Shown here: in pieces, positions 1-10,986 of the stretch
Position numbering within the stretch: position 1 is the stretch's first letter
How the letters are laid out: every line of letters starts with the position of its first letter
NCBI GenBank assembly: GCA_001599935.1
Contig: BCIJ01000002.1
Coordinates: forward strand, 451,678-515,677
Length of the DNA: 64,000 nucleotides
Direction of reading: 5' to 3'
DNA from: Holtermannia corniformis
Taxonomy: Eukaryota; Basidiomycota; Tremellomycetes; Holtermanniales
Translations under genes and position numbers: made by a program
The notes under the pieces: model-generated
What the model was told of the DNA's origin: nothing
The model's input: only the letters and a program-made list of their open reading frames with translations
Databases searched by the model: none

Positions 1-32
1 GCGGTGTTCAGACAAGCCGCTAACAGGTAAAG

Positions 33-726
33 CTACCAATTCAACCCATCATTGACCAATCCCGACGTGGTCGTCAACATCCTTCTCAAGGCGCTGGTTG
101 GGACCGTCGTCGGTCCAGACTTCAACCTCTGCCTCGCTCTCCTCCGTGAGCCACAAGTAGGTCATCTCAACTCCAACCGCTGCGCATCGCTGACGACCCC
201 AGTCCATCCTGCAAGACATTGAAAGCGACGACGACTCGCTGCTCACCCTCCTGCCTCTTCTCGAAAACCTCCACGCACTCGTACGGACATGCCAGTTTCC
301 CGCCTTCTGGAAGGAGCTCAATGGTGACGCCGCCAAGGGTCAGTCCGCTATCTCTGCCCACCCACGCGCATTGCTGAAGCATCATATGCAGGACTCCGCG
401 AAAACTACATTGCCGAATTCACCTCGTTCCACGCGAGCGTGCGACACCTGTTCGCAACTTCGATCGCCTCGTGCTTCTCCCGGATCAAGGCCAAGCGCCT
501 CGCCGTCTGGCTCGACGTCGACCCGGTTGACGAGTTTGTCCAGAGCGTTGGCTGGACGGTCGAGGGTGACGACGTCGTGATTCCGAAGAACGGCGACAAC
601 GACGTCAAGGCGGGCGTCGTCAAGGAGACGGTCGAGCTGCAGCGTGAGTTTGGGCTGGTGATTCGCAGAAGATCGTGGCTGATGGGCGCAGAATTGGCAA
701 AGCTCGTTGCGACGGCGGCGGTTTGA
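33..726 (+). CDS. EIF3K: eIF3 subunit K, 3' part (5' end outside window)
   Basis: Subunit k of translation initiation factor eIF3, a cytosolic PCI/winged-helix protein. Exons that join in frame are 33-156, 203-338, 392-643 and 692-726, with canonical GT-AG introns between them. The reconstructed protein contains YQFNP and ILLKAL near the left edge, then ILQDIESDDDS, then QFPAFWKEL, then LAVWLDVD and a tail rich in K/V/E. Order and spacing match eIF3k, where YQFNP, ILLKAL, FQAFW and the C-terminal winged-helix segment occur in that order. The exon at 33 follows an aag acceptor (branch-like ctaac at 20-24), and using the earlier cag would give a stop. The start codon and first exons lie before base 1. 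Family assignment is confident; the first exon boundary is less so. Confidence 0.88.
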
Positions 727-1019
727 TAGATACATGCACTTTGACCTCATCCATCATATACGAAAGGGGGGCCGCCCACTGCACGCACGAAGAGTATCAC
801 TGAAGCTGGACCACTGCCACCCGTTGACACTAGACAAGGGAACTGCATCGTAGGCATAGCGGGCTCAACCAGGTAATCAACAGTATTCACAAGCTCTCTC
901 GCAGTAGCTCTCGGTTGGTGCGTCTCTTCACATCTCTTTGGTACCTGCCGCTGCGCCTGCTTGAAGCGACTCGACCTGCTTGCTATACGCATATCAGCGG
1001 CGTTTCGTGATCAGCTCGC

Positions 1020-3430
1020 TTACATTCGCTCCTGGTGCCGCTCAAGCTCAGCCTCGAGGTTCGCTTTCTTGGCTGCCTCCTCTGGATCCACGAGATCCTC
1101 GGCCATCCGCTTCTCAACATGACTCGGCACAGCCATGATGCCGAGGCTTTCACAAAGATACACCCCAGCGTCGGCCATCAAGATGCTCACACGAAGCAGC
1201 ACGCGCTGCTCGACATTACACGCAAAGTGCTCGGCCATCGCCCGAGCCACCGTCATGATCTGCGCCGTGAGCTCCAGATTCGGCAGGTCGCTGCCGGCCA
1301 AGTACGATCGTGCAGACTCGAGGATCCGCTGGCGATATTCTTCCGACGCTTGGCAGCTGGCGAATTCGCGCTCTGCTTCGAGGACTTCGGCCAGCCTCTC
1401 TTGCATCTTAGGCTTGGCTTCCGCGAGCATATCGTGCAGCGCCATTCTGCTCTCGTCAACGGCGGGAGTGAGTATGGAACGGACGACTGACCGGACTTGC
1501 GTCACCACTGGCGCAGCACCGGAGACGCGAGCAGAGTGATCAATAGCGCGGTTGAGCTCCGTCCAGACGTCATTGACCAGACTTTCAGCAGCAGCCGTCC
1601 AGTCATCAATAGTCTGCTCCATGAACTCTTCCAGAAGACTACTCAAATCGACTCCACCGTGCTGGGAGCTCACGTGCCTGTTTGTCAACGCAGGCATGAC
1701 CATCGCCCCTCACCTCTTGAACATGTCATCGAGCTCCGCGGCCGAGATGATCTTGGCAGTGGAGTCTGGGGCACTGATCGCCGAAGAGCTGGCTGATAGG
1801 ATGCGGCGTCGCTCCCAGCTTGTACGCTGCTGCGACCCCCCGCTAACGCGCGGTTGGGCCGCTTCGACTGCGCGAATGAACCGTCGGATCCGTTTGCGCA
1901 GGACGTGTGCAGTCTTTCTTGTCTTGACGTCGGCCCGAAGTCGCCGGCTGATAGTCCTCGCGACGATCAATGTCTGCTTGACGGCATCCGTCGGTACGTG
2001 ACTGAAGTCTTCGAGCTGACGCTTTGTCTGTGATAGATCCTCTTGCTCATCGGTGAGAATGACGCTCAGTCTGTCATGGTCAGCTCGTAACACAAGACGG
2101 CGGCGACAGCCGCACCTGAGCTCCATCTTGTCCTTAAAAAGACCGAGGATTTCATTCACGAGCTTGCTGCTTCCGCAGCGTACTCCTTTTGCAACCAAGT
2201 CTGGCCACAATCGCGTTGCGAACAGCCGGTGCTCTTCCTCCAGTACCTGAGCGTCCGATAGCGCCGGTTGCTCCTCGTCATCTGCAGCGCTTCGCAGCCG
2301 CAGAGGATAGATGCGCTTGGTGAAGAAGGCTGTTTCACCAAGCCAATACGGTCGCCATGCGAAGCTCTTCATGCCATCAATCCTGTCACACTTGGTGAAG
2401 GCGGCTGCGGCAAGTCAGATGCGGGCGCTCGAGTGTGATGACGCTGACCGAAAGTACGTTGCCCGGTGGGATCAACCTCTTGAACGAGAGGCAAAGTACG
2501 CGAGCCTTTGACTTCTTGAGAAGCGTCGTGGCACATGAGAATCATGGCGTGAGGTCGCGCTAGATACTTTTTCGAAAGGTCATGGACCAACGCTGGCAGC
2601 ATAAAAGCTAACCCTGTATTATGTGTCCTTGCCACTTACAAGCTCCTGGAACGCTGTCGTCGATGAGACCTACTTGCATGAGCTCAAGGAACTTTGATGG
2701 CGAGGTCCTACCAGGTAAGTCGATGACGCAGATCGACGTCAACTTCGGCCCCTGTACCTGTGGGGGCATGAGCGAGGGCCGTGTCACTGCCGGTACCAAC
2801 ATCGATGACGATACCGTTATTCGTGTATTGCCCATTCGTTGCGAAGCCCCTTGAGCTGTCAACGTGATTTCTCTATAGGTTATCCGCGTACCTTGGATCG
2901 AGCAGCGCAGTTGCCTTCTCGATCATGCCTCGGAGGTCCAAAACTGAGGCAATAGCATTGTCCTCTGCTACTTGTTGCAGACCGAGATCGGTGTCGATAT
3001 ACACTTTTGCTGCGAATCCGTCCCCTGCGTGATGGCAATACGCCGTCAAAGGACACCTGGACAAGATGCCCGCCGATCAGTATAATCTTCCCTGGGCAGT
3101 CTCTGCGCACCTGGTGACCGAGCCGGTGCCTGATTCGAGATGCAACTTGGTCTATGAGCGAGGCTCTTGATCTAGGAGGAGACGTACACCCGTTAGTCGA
3201 GACAGACTGCGCTCCTTAAGCAGTATATCGAAACACTGATACACTTACAGTCGCGACTTTCCAGCCGACTGTTCGCCGATCGCTACAACGTGGGGCATTG
3301 CGCCTGTTTGGATGTCTTGCATAAAACTGAGAATTGTCAGGACTTCCCATTGTCTACGATTGTTGCGCCAAGTTACTCACTCCGTGCGCATCTGCTTGAT
3401 GAGCCGCCCGAGTCGATCAAGCCCGTCCAT
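1020..3430 (-). CDS. Dynamin-family GTPase, tandem copy B
   Basis: Large dynamin-superfamily GTPase, expected to self-assemble on membranes. The ATG at 3430 starts a short exon (MDGLDRLGRL) that splices to the P-loop exon reading VVAIGEQSAGKSRL (around 3250-3300), the G1 motif. G3 reads CVIDLPG (around 2735), and G4 reads KCDRIDG (around 2360-2380), where classical dynamins have TKLD. A stalk-like helical region (2370-1710) follows. The final exon (1703-1020) ends in a GED-like helix bundle with MAEHF, VEQRVLLR and LCESLGI. No pleckstrin-homology or proline-rich domain is visible, so it resembles Mx/Dnm1-type or the expanded fungal dynamin-like proteins. The copy upstream on the same strand (3921-6629) is a clear paralog. 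Exon boundaries in the middle were not all resolved. Confidence 0.8.
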
Positions 3431-3920
3431 GTTACGTTGCGAGCCTTGCGAAGCGTGGTGTGTTCCGATGAAAGTCGCGAGACCAGCTGGGGATCCCCCG
3501 GAAGAGTCTGCGGTCAACATCTATGGTCGAACGTGGGGGTAGTCTCGAGCTGTATGGTAGTCTGCAATGAAGGAAGAAAACTTGCCCGGTCATCCACGCC
3601 GGAGGACCCTGATTGTGCATGCCTGGCGATCAAGGTGAAACGTAACAACGGTTCGTGCTTGAGAGCGGTGCACGATGGGACTTGTTTCACTCTCCCTTAC
3701 TCAGATGCCCGGATCGCCGTGTCACGATAACTCCAAACATCACGCATAATCGCATTGCTCGAGCCGGCCCGAGTGGCTGTATGTACACCTTATCATCCCT
3801 GTACTTGCTCCAAGCAAGTGTCGTCCAAACAAGACGCAAGCAATGGTCTCAACCGCTTGCCAGCACCGCCTGCAGTGAAGCACTGCGACCGGTCAGCCAT
3901 ATCAAAATAAGTAGCATAAC
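3431..3920. other. Intergenic: upstream region of dynamin copy B
   Basis: About 490 bases between the stop of dynamin copy A and the start of copy B, both on the minus strand. It must hold the copy A 3' UTR and the copy B promoter. Short open frames here match no family I recognise, and I see no repeat or RNA gene. Confidence 0.5.
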
Positions 3921-6629
3921 TCACGTCTTGAGCCGGCCTGCTTCCAGCTCGGCTGACAACTTACGGCGTTTGTTCTGGCGCTCCGCGTCGTCTTGCTGAT
4001 CGCGAATCTCTTTGATCACGGTGGCATCTGCGTGCCTCGCCACATTGTACAAGCCCACCCCTTCGCACAGCTCGATGTTGCAGTCTTGAACCAGAGTGGC
4101 GATGCGAGCGAACAATATTTGCTCGGCAGAGCGCAGAAAATGCTCTGCCATGACGCGAGAGTCGGCTAGGATCTTGGCGCCGAGTTCGAGTGCCACCCGA
4201 CGTTTCAGTGGCATAGCTGCGGCCACGAAACCGCCTTCTGGGGGCTCATCCGTCGAATTGTGGAGAAAGGCCGCCGCCGAGTCCATGAGGAATTGCCGCT
4301 GGTCGCGCGTAGCGAGGCAAACGGGTCGGGCGAACTCTGCTTGAAGTGTCGACTCGATGTACGCGACGGTGAGCGCCTTGTGGCTGATCAAGAACGCTTG
4401 CATCAATGCGCTGCGAGGGACATCAGAGCGCGGCACACGTGGACGGGTAGGATCACCTGAATCTCGCAAAGACGGGCATGTTGCCACATTGTTCGCGCAG
4501 GGAGCGATTGGCTGCGTCGCGAACTTCGTCCCACACCGACGTAACGAGGGGTAGAATCAGCGCAGACCACTTGCGCTGAACGTTGTTGTTATTCAAGCGC
4601 AGCAACGAAGGGATATCGGGTTCGCCATCTGCAGATCGTACAGATCTAGTCAATGTCAGTCAGAGCTGACTATGGCACGTCCTCGACAGACTCACCGGGA
4701 AATGAGGTCGTCCAGCTTCTGTTGGCTCATACCGGAGACGACGAGCGACTCTGCCGGCTCCCGGTTGAGCAGCAGTCGATCCGGCCATACAGCAGTAGCC
4801 GTATCAGCTAGAGCCTTGTCCTTGTCAAGAGCTTCGAATGGCGCGATGTGCGGCATCGCGTCTTCGAGCTCGTGCGTAAAATCGTTGAAGAGCTTGCGAA
4901 TCGTCGCCGAACCGTTGCCGACATTGAGGTCTTCGGCAAAGCCTTCACAAACGGCCTTGATCAAGCGATGCAGATCGGCGACGGGGTGGGCCGAAGTGAA
5001 GTCGAGGTCGTTGTACGCTACGCGGTACTCCTCTTGACGAGAGCGTGCAGCGGCGAGCGCCGCTTCAAGACTGCACGTGTCGGTTCAGCTTGCTCTATCC
5101 ATTTGGTACCTACCCTTGAGCAATGCGAGTCTCGTGCGCGGCAGAGAGCTTGAGCTTGAGTTGCGGGCTACCAAATCCAACAGACAAGCCGGCTTCGCGC
5201 CATCTGGGGCTCTGAAATGTCGCCAGTTCTCGAGCGACGATCTCTCGCGCCGTCTTGTGTACCCCTGGCTGCCGATCCTCACTCCCAGATAGATGCACAA
5301 GAAAATGGTTGTCCTTGCTGGCTTTCTTCCACATTGGCGTCCACGAGCAGTTGCTGACAGTCTCGACACGATCGCACTTCGTGTAGACATCTGTGACAGA
5401 TTGATCAGAAGCGCTCTGGTTTCGGTGGTGAAGCCACTTACAGAACGGGCGAGCGCCGTTCGACTCGGCGTCTTTTGCCAAGTGGAGGGCTTGAGACGCG
5501 TTGAAGTCGACTTGCGAATCGATGCACACCAGCAGAAGCACGTCACGACGATTGAGGTACGTGTGCAGAATGTCGCGGGCGAGAACTATCGGGCATGACA
5601 TGAACACCAAAACGCCAGCAGGCGTGCCGCTCACCGTCATCTCCCTCGAACAGCTTTGTGCCTTTCGCCAACGTAGCCTCCTTCGTAATGAGACCTGGGA
5701 TGATTGGCTCAAGCTGGGAAGAGGCGTTTGCGCTGCGCACCAGGTAGATCTACGACGAAAGCTGACTGAATGTCAGGGCTGCGCACCTCGTTCAAGTCAG
5801 CAATCGCACGACGATGCGCTAGAGGGGACGTACATCAAGAACGATGCTGTGCATGTTGAAAGTGGATTCAGCCCCGCGCTTGCTATTGTGGCTGTGCTCT
5901 TCAGTGATCAAACTTGCACAGCTCGCAGTAAGACATACTACCGCTGGAGAATCCCGTTCATCTCCACGAGGCCCTTCATGAGGTCTCCGACGTTGTGGTA
6001 CTCGAATACCACTCGATCCGGCCTACCGTAATCATGGTATTTGCCGCGCACGAGCAATTTAGCAATCGCGTGAAATGGTGCAGTCGATTTCATGCAGTAG
6101 GCGTGAAGGGCGGCTCTTGGGGTGGATCAGTGGAATCGCAATGTCATGTACAAGACGTACGTAGTGACGAGTCCGCTGCCAATGTTGAAGGGCAGCTACG
6201 AGTCTTAGCTGCGCCTTCTACGACTGAGCCGCTTACACCAGTGATGGCACTCAGGCTGGGCGTCGTCAGCATCATCCCCTCACACGGCGAGACAACGCAC
6301 ACGCTCGACTTTCCAGCGCTCTGGTCACCACACACGACAACAGCCTGCATGAGTCCATCGCGAAGAGGAGTGCCGCTGCCAGACGTCAGCGGTGTCGCTG
6401 TAGCCCGACGCGCTCACTTTTGATAGTGGCCATCATGAACCTGCTTGAGGGCTTCGATCTTGCGGCCGAGAGCGTCGTACCCGTGCGGATTCGCTGCCTC
6501 GGTAATCTCCGCTGGGCCTTGGAGCTCGATGACGGTGGCATCTGAGCTGCCACTGCTCGGTGTTGCGTTGACCTTGTAGCCAGGCGGCGAGGGTGTGATT
6601 GGCGTGCTTGCTTGGACTGCAACTCTCAT
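3921..6629 (-). CDS. Dynamin-family GTPase, tandem copy A
   Basis: Dynamin-superfamily GTPase and paralog of the gene at 1020-3430. The ATG at 6629 begins a low-complexity N-terminus leading to ALKQVHDGHYQ. After an intron comes the G1 motif VVVCGDQSAGKSSVLSAITG (about 6270-6340), then LPFNIGSGLVTTYV, the G3 motif FVVDLPGLITKEATL (about 5670-5750), the conserved LHTYLNRRDVLLLV (about 5530-5570) and G4 TKCD (about 5390). The stalk lies between about 5300 and 4450. The last exon (4487-3921) carries the GED-like helices with MAEHFL, AEQILFARI and LCEGVGL, aligning with copy B (MAEHF..EQ..R..L..D..LCE..G). No PH or proline-rich domain is visible. G4 uses TKCD rather than TKLD, as in copy B. Introns are short, and several joins were confirmed in frame. 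An upstream exon cannot be excluded. Confidence 0.82.
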
Positions 6630-7381
6630 TCTCGCCGAAGAGTGAATACCTAGTGAGATGTGCGTCCGACCGGCTCGACTTTATCAGCATCTTAAAGACC
6701 CAGCACAGGCCCTTGCGCCGCACCACCGTCGAGACAAGACGACGGTCAGCGTGTTTCAGCACATCAGCACGTCCCTCTCCCAGTCGCTCAGGCATCCTTT
6801 TGCCCGGATCCTCCGCAGAGCCTGATCGCAGTGACCGAGCATCTCACGGCTAGCGTCGGTCTCGACGCGCTAATGAGCACAGACTGTCCGTGAGTGGAGG
6901 TTGAGTCAACGTCGTGCTGAAACAACGTCGTGCTAAAACAACGTCGACGTTTCAGATGGCCGCGGTGGAGGATTGCGATCCAGACGGTATTTTTTTACGC
7001 CTGATCTCCATCTTGCGGTATATCAACCCTTGTGCGCACCGTCAGCAAGCAACCAAAAGGGCGATATCTCTGCGGTGGACGCAGAGTGAGCTCTCTGGGC
7101 CCTCTCATCAAGCATATGATTACATCAAGACGATCGTCAAGACAGTAGATAGTGCTCGACATCGGGATGATCCATGGCGAAACTCACAAAGTTGCATCCA
7201 GGAAAATAAAGGAGCTCCCAGGAGGGAACGAGGGCCCAGCTTTTTGCTTGTGGCATCTTGCAACGACGGTGGAGCAAGTTCCAGCAGATGTCGATCATCC
7301 ATGCATGTATGCAAGTCTATATGCTACTGTACTAGGACCTTGTGGCCTGCCGCAAAGTCATGCAAACCTTTCAAAGCCGTG
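6630..7381. other. Intergenic between dynamin A and ferric reductase
   Basis: About 750 bases upstream of dynamin copy A and downstream of the ferric reductase stop. Apart from the short tandem repeat at 6908-6950 I see no supported gene. The plus-strand open frame starting at 6914 runs into the antisense of the reductase exon and is not coding-like. Confidence 0.5.
6908..6950. repeat. 16-bp tandem repeat, about 2.7 copies
   Basis: Consecutive copies of caacgtcgtgctgaaa, caacgtcgtgctaaaa and a partial caacgtcgacg. The two full units differ at one base. It lies about 280 bp upstream of the dynamin copy A start codon, so it could be a repeated protein-binding site, but that is a guess. Confidence 0.75.
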
Positions 7382-9531
7382 CTAGAGCGAGAACGTCTCG
7401 CAATGCATCTTGACGCCGCCCGCACGGCGCCCAGCGGCCGATGCATCGAGCTCTCGCACGACGTTCTCCAAGCCGTCGACCAAGACTTGTGGACCGCAAG
7501 CACCAACACCAACCCCGCCTTCGCGGGTGTCGTTGGTGAGACGCTGGACGAGGGCGTGAAAGTCGGGACGGCGGTTGTGGATCGTGACGGTCGTGATTGG
7601 CGATGGGGCGTCGAGCGCGTCGGCGGAAATAGGGGGCTTCTCGCCCTCGGTAATGGATGCCTTGGCAGTGAAGAAGAGTTCGAGAGAGAGTGTGAAGTCT
7701 GGTGAGATGTATTCGAGAGTGGCGGCTTCATCGATCAAGCACTGGAGGAGCGGGTAGAGCGCTTCGAGATTTGCTACAGGGCTCTCAGCATCATAGAACA
7801 GCGAGGTGGTGGGATGCGGACCTCGATCGCGTACAGTCCAGACAAAGACAAGGCTCTTGCAAGCAGCCGTGCCCCGCTTGACACCTCGGACCATGCCTTC
7901 AGCGACGCTCAGTGCGAAGGATACTGCAGGCATCAGCTACATTTGCGTCGCTCAATTGCACCGACCTCCAGAGCCACCCGCGCAGACCATGACCGACTCG
8001 AAGGACGGAAAGAGGAAATTCAACGGACCACCTAGATGAATCAGTCACGGTTCCTCTCACACCGAGCCAACGCACCATACGGCCCCTCAACCGTCACTTT
8101 GACCGTCTCCTGCCTCTGTGCAATCTCGTACAGCCGCCCAGTCCAATCCCCCGCCTTTTTCACCAACAGCCTGAGATCGCCCTCTGGCCCTGGAGCGGAC
8201 GCGATGCTGAACGGGTGCGCTTCGAGCCAGCCTATGAGACCCATGTCCCAGACGCGGATACGGAGGTGCTGGCCAGGGAAATAGCCTGCTTGTAGAGGCA
8301 AGGTGACAAGGGTCGTTTGAGCGCCGGGGAGGGGTATGAGCGTTGCCCGTTGGATGCGGGTTGTGAGTAGGCGAAAGAGGGTGTTGATGATCAGGAGGGA
8401 CGCGAAGACGAGTATGTAGGGCAGCGAGGCGGCCGAGTGGTAGTTGAGCTACTTGGGTGAGCAAGACTGTATCATTCAATGTCAAGATGCTCACCCCGCC
8501 GAGCATCAGAATGATTCCAAACTGTATACGTCAGCTCATCCCTCGACGCGATGAGCGCACTCACATGATGGCCAACCTTGAAGACAATCCACCACCTCCG
8601 ACGGATCGCACCGATCGACACGATCGCGACGATACATAGACCAGCATAGGCCATGGTCGCGAGGACGTTTGGCTTTTTCGCCATCTCGTGCTTGAAGACT
8701 GGGCACGTCAGGCTGTGCGACACACGAGGCGGAAGAATGAGACATACTGCCGCGCTGGATGAAAAGAACGATGTACGCAATGACATGTAGTGTCGTGATG
8801 ACAAAGACGAGGCGACCGGTCCAGCGGTGCAGCCAGTTGATCTGCATTGTCAGCTTAGTGGTCTGAAGCGATGCACTCACTGTTGCATATCCACAGCCCA
8901 AGATGGTGCCGACGCCGCCCGCCTTTGCCGCAAAGCCAACCAGCATGATCATGAGCACGAGCACGACATAGGCACTCCTGCTCGCCTCCCAGACAAAGTT
9001 TGCATCGGCCCAAGCGCTGACGGAGGCCGTGATCCACAATGAAGCGACTACGACCGCCTGGGTGATCGACAGCCCGACATACGGCAGTCGATACGTTGGG
9101 ACTGGTAACGTCGGATGCGGGAGCTTTGGCGGGAGTCTGCGCAGAGCACGTCTGTGCACGGGCGCGAGGATCGTCAAGCGCTGTTTCTCCTCGAGTTCGG
9201 ATTTCGATGAGCGGCGCAGGATGAAGCCTGTAGTCCAGGAGGGTGCGTGGCGGATCCGGGTGTAGAGGTACGGCAGCGTCACGGCGAGAGAGATGCTGAA
9301 GACGATGATGATGACGTACAAGAAAGTGTGCGTCGCCTCGTACGCCGTGACCGAGAGGTGGGTGCCATCAGTGTTCCCGGCATCGCCGTGGCCGATGATA
9401 GATTCGTCCAAAGCTCCGCGAGGTAGCAGCTGGCGGACCGGTAGGAAGCCCAAGCCGAGCTCGGCCCCTCCAACGAGCTTGCTGCTGCCACGATGATGGC
9501 GACGAGCCCACTCGACGCCGACCGGCAGCAT
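7382..9531 (-). CDS. Ferric/cupric reductase, FRE family
   Basis: Plasma-membrane flavocytochrome that reduces extracellular ferric or cupric ions using NADPH. In order: an N-terminal membrane segment (FLYVIIIVFSISLAV), a ferric-reductase transmembrane core with WLHRWTGR and TTLHVIAY (haem-ligand histidines, about 8770-8830) and a later FKVGHH (about 8570). The FAD domain follows with GYFPGQHLRIRVW, HPFSIAS and VEGPYG (about 8080-8300). The NAD(P) domain has MVCAGGSGVSFAL (about 7910-7985) and ends at 7382. The join at GPYG is best explained by a 44-nt intron with donor gtgcgt, giving GPYGGPLNF. The first ATG in frame is at 9531, but the frame is open further upstream to an acceptor-like site, so a short 5' exon encoding the true N-terminus is possible. 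Confidence 0.85.
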
Positions 9532-9992
9532 CGCTACTCCCCTTCCCGCACGCAATGCACGCTGTTCCTGTACTAGCCGTGAGTGATCAGAATGGTCCGT
9601 GAGAGTGAGTGAGCGATGGCGGACGCCTTTTCATCAGCTGAAACGCTGCGGGTGCAATCGGATAGAGTGGGACGCCAAGGTTGAGTAAAGGAGGGCGTCG
9701 CCAGCACAAAAGGCGAGCGAACCCCTGTCGAGCGTGCGACAGATCGACAGTGTGCATGATGGCCTTGTCTTGTCAGGATGAGCAGGATGAGGCTTGGCTT
9801 GGCCCTGTGCAGGTTGACTGCGCCAAGAACCAGAAGAGCAACACACACAAGTCGGCTTGCGCACAGACGGTGGCAGATGGTCAGTAGGCACGCGGATAGG
9901 CTCGGGGAACCGACGGGCCTAGCGAAGCGCCGATCACTGCCGGCACGTCCCAACTTTCCACCACCATCGCCTTCTCGCCTGCACGCAGACCA
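9532..9992. other. Divergent promoter region, ferric reductase / MZM1
   Basis: About 460 bases between two divergently transcribed genes. It should hold both promoters and possibly the first exon of the reductase. Nothing else is recognisable; the minus-strand frame at 9573-10073 lacks family features. Confidence 0.5.
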
Positions 9993-10638
9993 ATGGCGTT
10001 CCCAGCACACCTTATCCCAGCCGCCAAGAGCGCATACAGAGCCGTGATACGCTCGGTACGGATCACCTTCCAAGGTCAGCCGAGCCGAGCCGCCAGTTGC
10101 CGAGCTAACGTTCCCTCCAGGTGACCCTCCTGCTCACCAGGCTATTCTTCATGCCTTGCGACAGACCTATCAGTCGCCATCACTGACCACTCCGCCTGTC
10201 AAGGGTGCTGAGACTGTGACAGAGGAGTCGGTGGATGATGACGAGCTCGCGAGGCGGATAGCAGAGTGGGCAGAGGTGGCGTTGATCCTGAAACGAAACG
10301 TCGTGCAGGGCAAACTGAGTGACAAGGGCGCGTACGGTGAGTTTGCGTGTATACTGCGCTGGCCGCGGCTTCGAGCTCCCGGGGTCCGTCGTACAACACA
10401 CGGATCAACTGTCGCTGTTCTCTTGAACCGCGAATAGAGACTGTCGCCTGATGCACACCGGCTGACGCTCCTAGACCTGCGCATCACGAAAGACACCGAG
10501 CTCGGCTACAACGACTCGATCAAGACCCCAAAACCAATGCCCATCACACCGTTCCCGAACCGAGGGAAGCGTAGACGGAGAGAGGCGGCCGAAGCCAAGG
10601 CTGGGTCCGGAGGCGCTGGTGGCTGTGGATCGGCTTAG
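9993..10638 (+). CDS. MZM1: Mzm1/LYRM7, complex III assembly factor (LYR family)
   Basis: Mitochondrial matrix LYR-motif protein that stabilises the Rieske Fe-S protein before its insertion into respiratory complex III. Three exons, 9993-10074, 10121-10336 and 10475-10638, join in frame into 153 residues. The N-terminus has AYRAVIRSVRITFQGD, matching the LYR-like YR..LRS.R.AF.GD pattern of Mzm1. The middle has ILKRNVVQGKL, the very conserved ILR.NVVQG element. The C-terminus has LRITKDTELGYNDSIK, matching LRI.E.TE.GDNDSIK. A basic, Ala/Gly-rich tail extends beyond the usual end. The second intron (about 138 nt) is longer than most in this window. Confidence 0.9.
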
Positions 10639-10986
10639 CATGGATGGCATTGCATTGCTTCGAGTCTTGTGCATGCGCCGACTGATGAGCTTTGCACGAG
10701 TCGCACTGCAGCTCGTATGGCGCAACCAAGTCCAAATGAGTTGGCATGGCAAGACTCCGCTACGCGACTGCAGGAATGCATACTGCCTGCTCTGCTCGCA
10801 CATCCGAACAACTGCCAGCCACTGTGAGTCTGTTCAGCTGCGAACAAACTACATACCCTCTCGACGTTTCCGCTTGGCTAGCAACGTGCTAGCAATTCCC
10901 GCGCGGAGCCCCCTCGTGACGTCTCCTGTTTGCCGTCTGCACCGACGCCTCTTGGTGTCCCTCTTCTCCGTCTCGCCACTGCCAGC
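10639..10986. other. Intergenic between MZM1 and NVJ2
   Basis: About 350 bases between tandem plus-strand genes, holding the MZM1 3' UTR and the NVJ2 promoter. No supported gene or repeat. Confidence 0.5.

Noticed and set aside
6914..7705. 263-codon plus-strand open frame
   Set aside because: Its 3' half is antisense to the last ferric reductase exon and its 5' half has no family features.
8036..8064. Apparent 29-nt intron in the ferric reductase gene
   Set aside because: An alternative donor gtgcgt 15 bases earlier gives a normal 44-nt intron and the conserved GPYGGP junction, so no ultra-short intron is needed.
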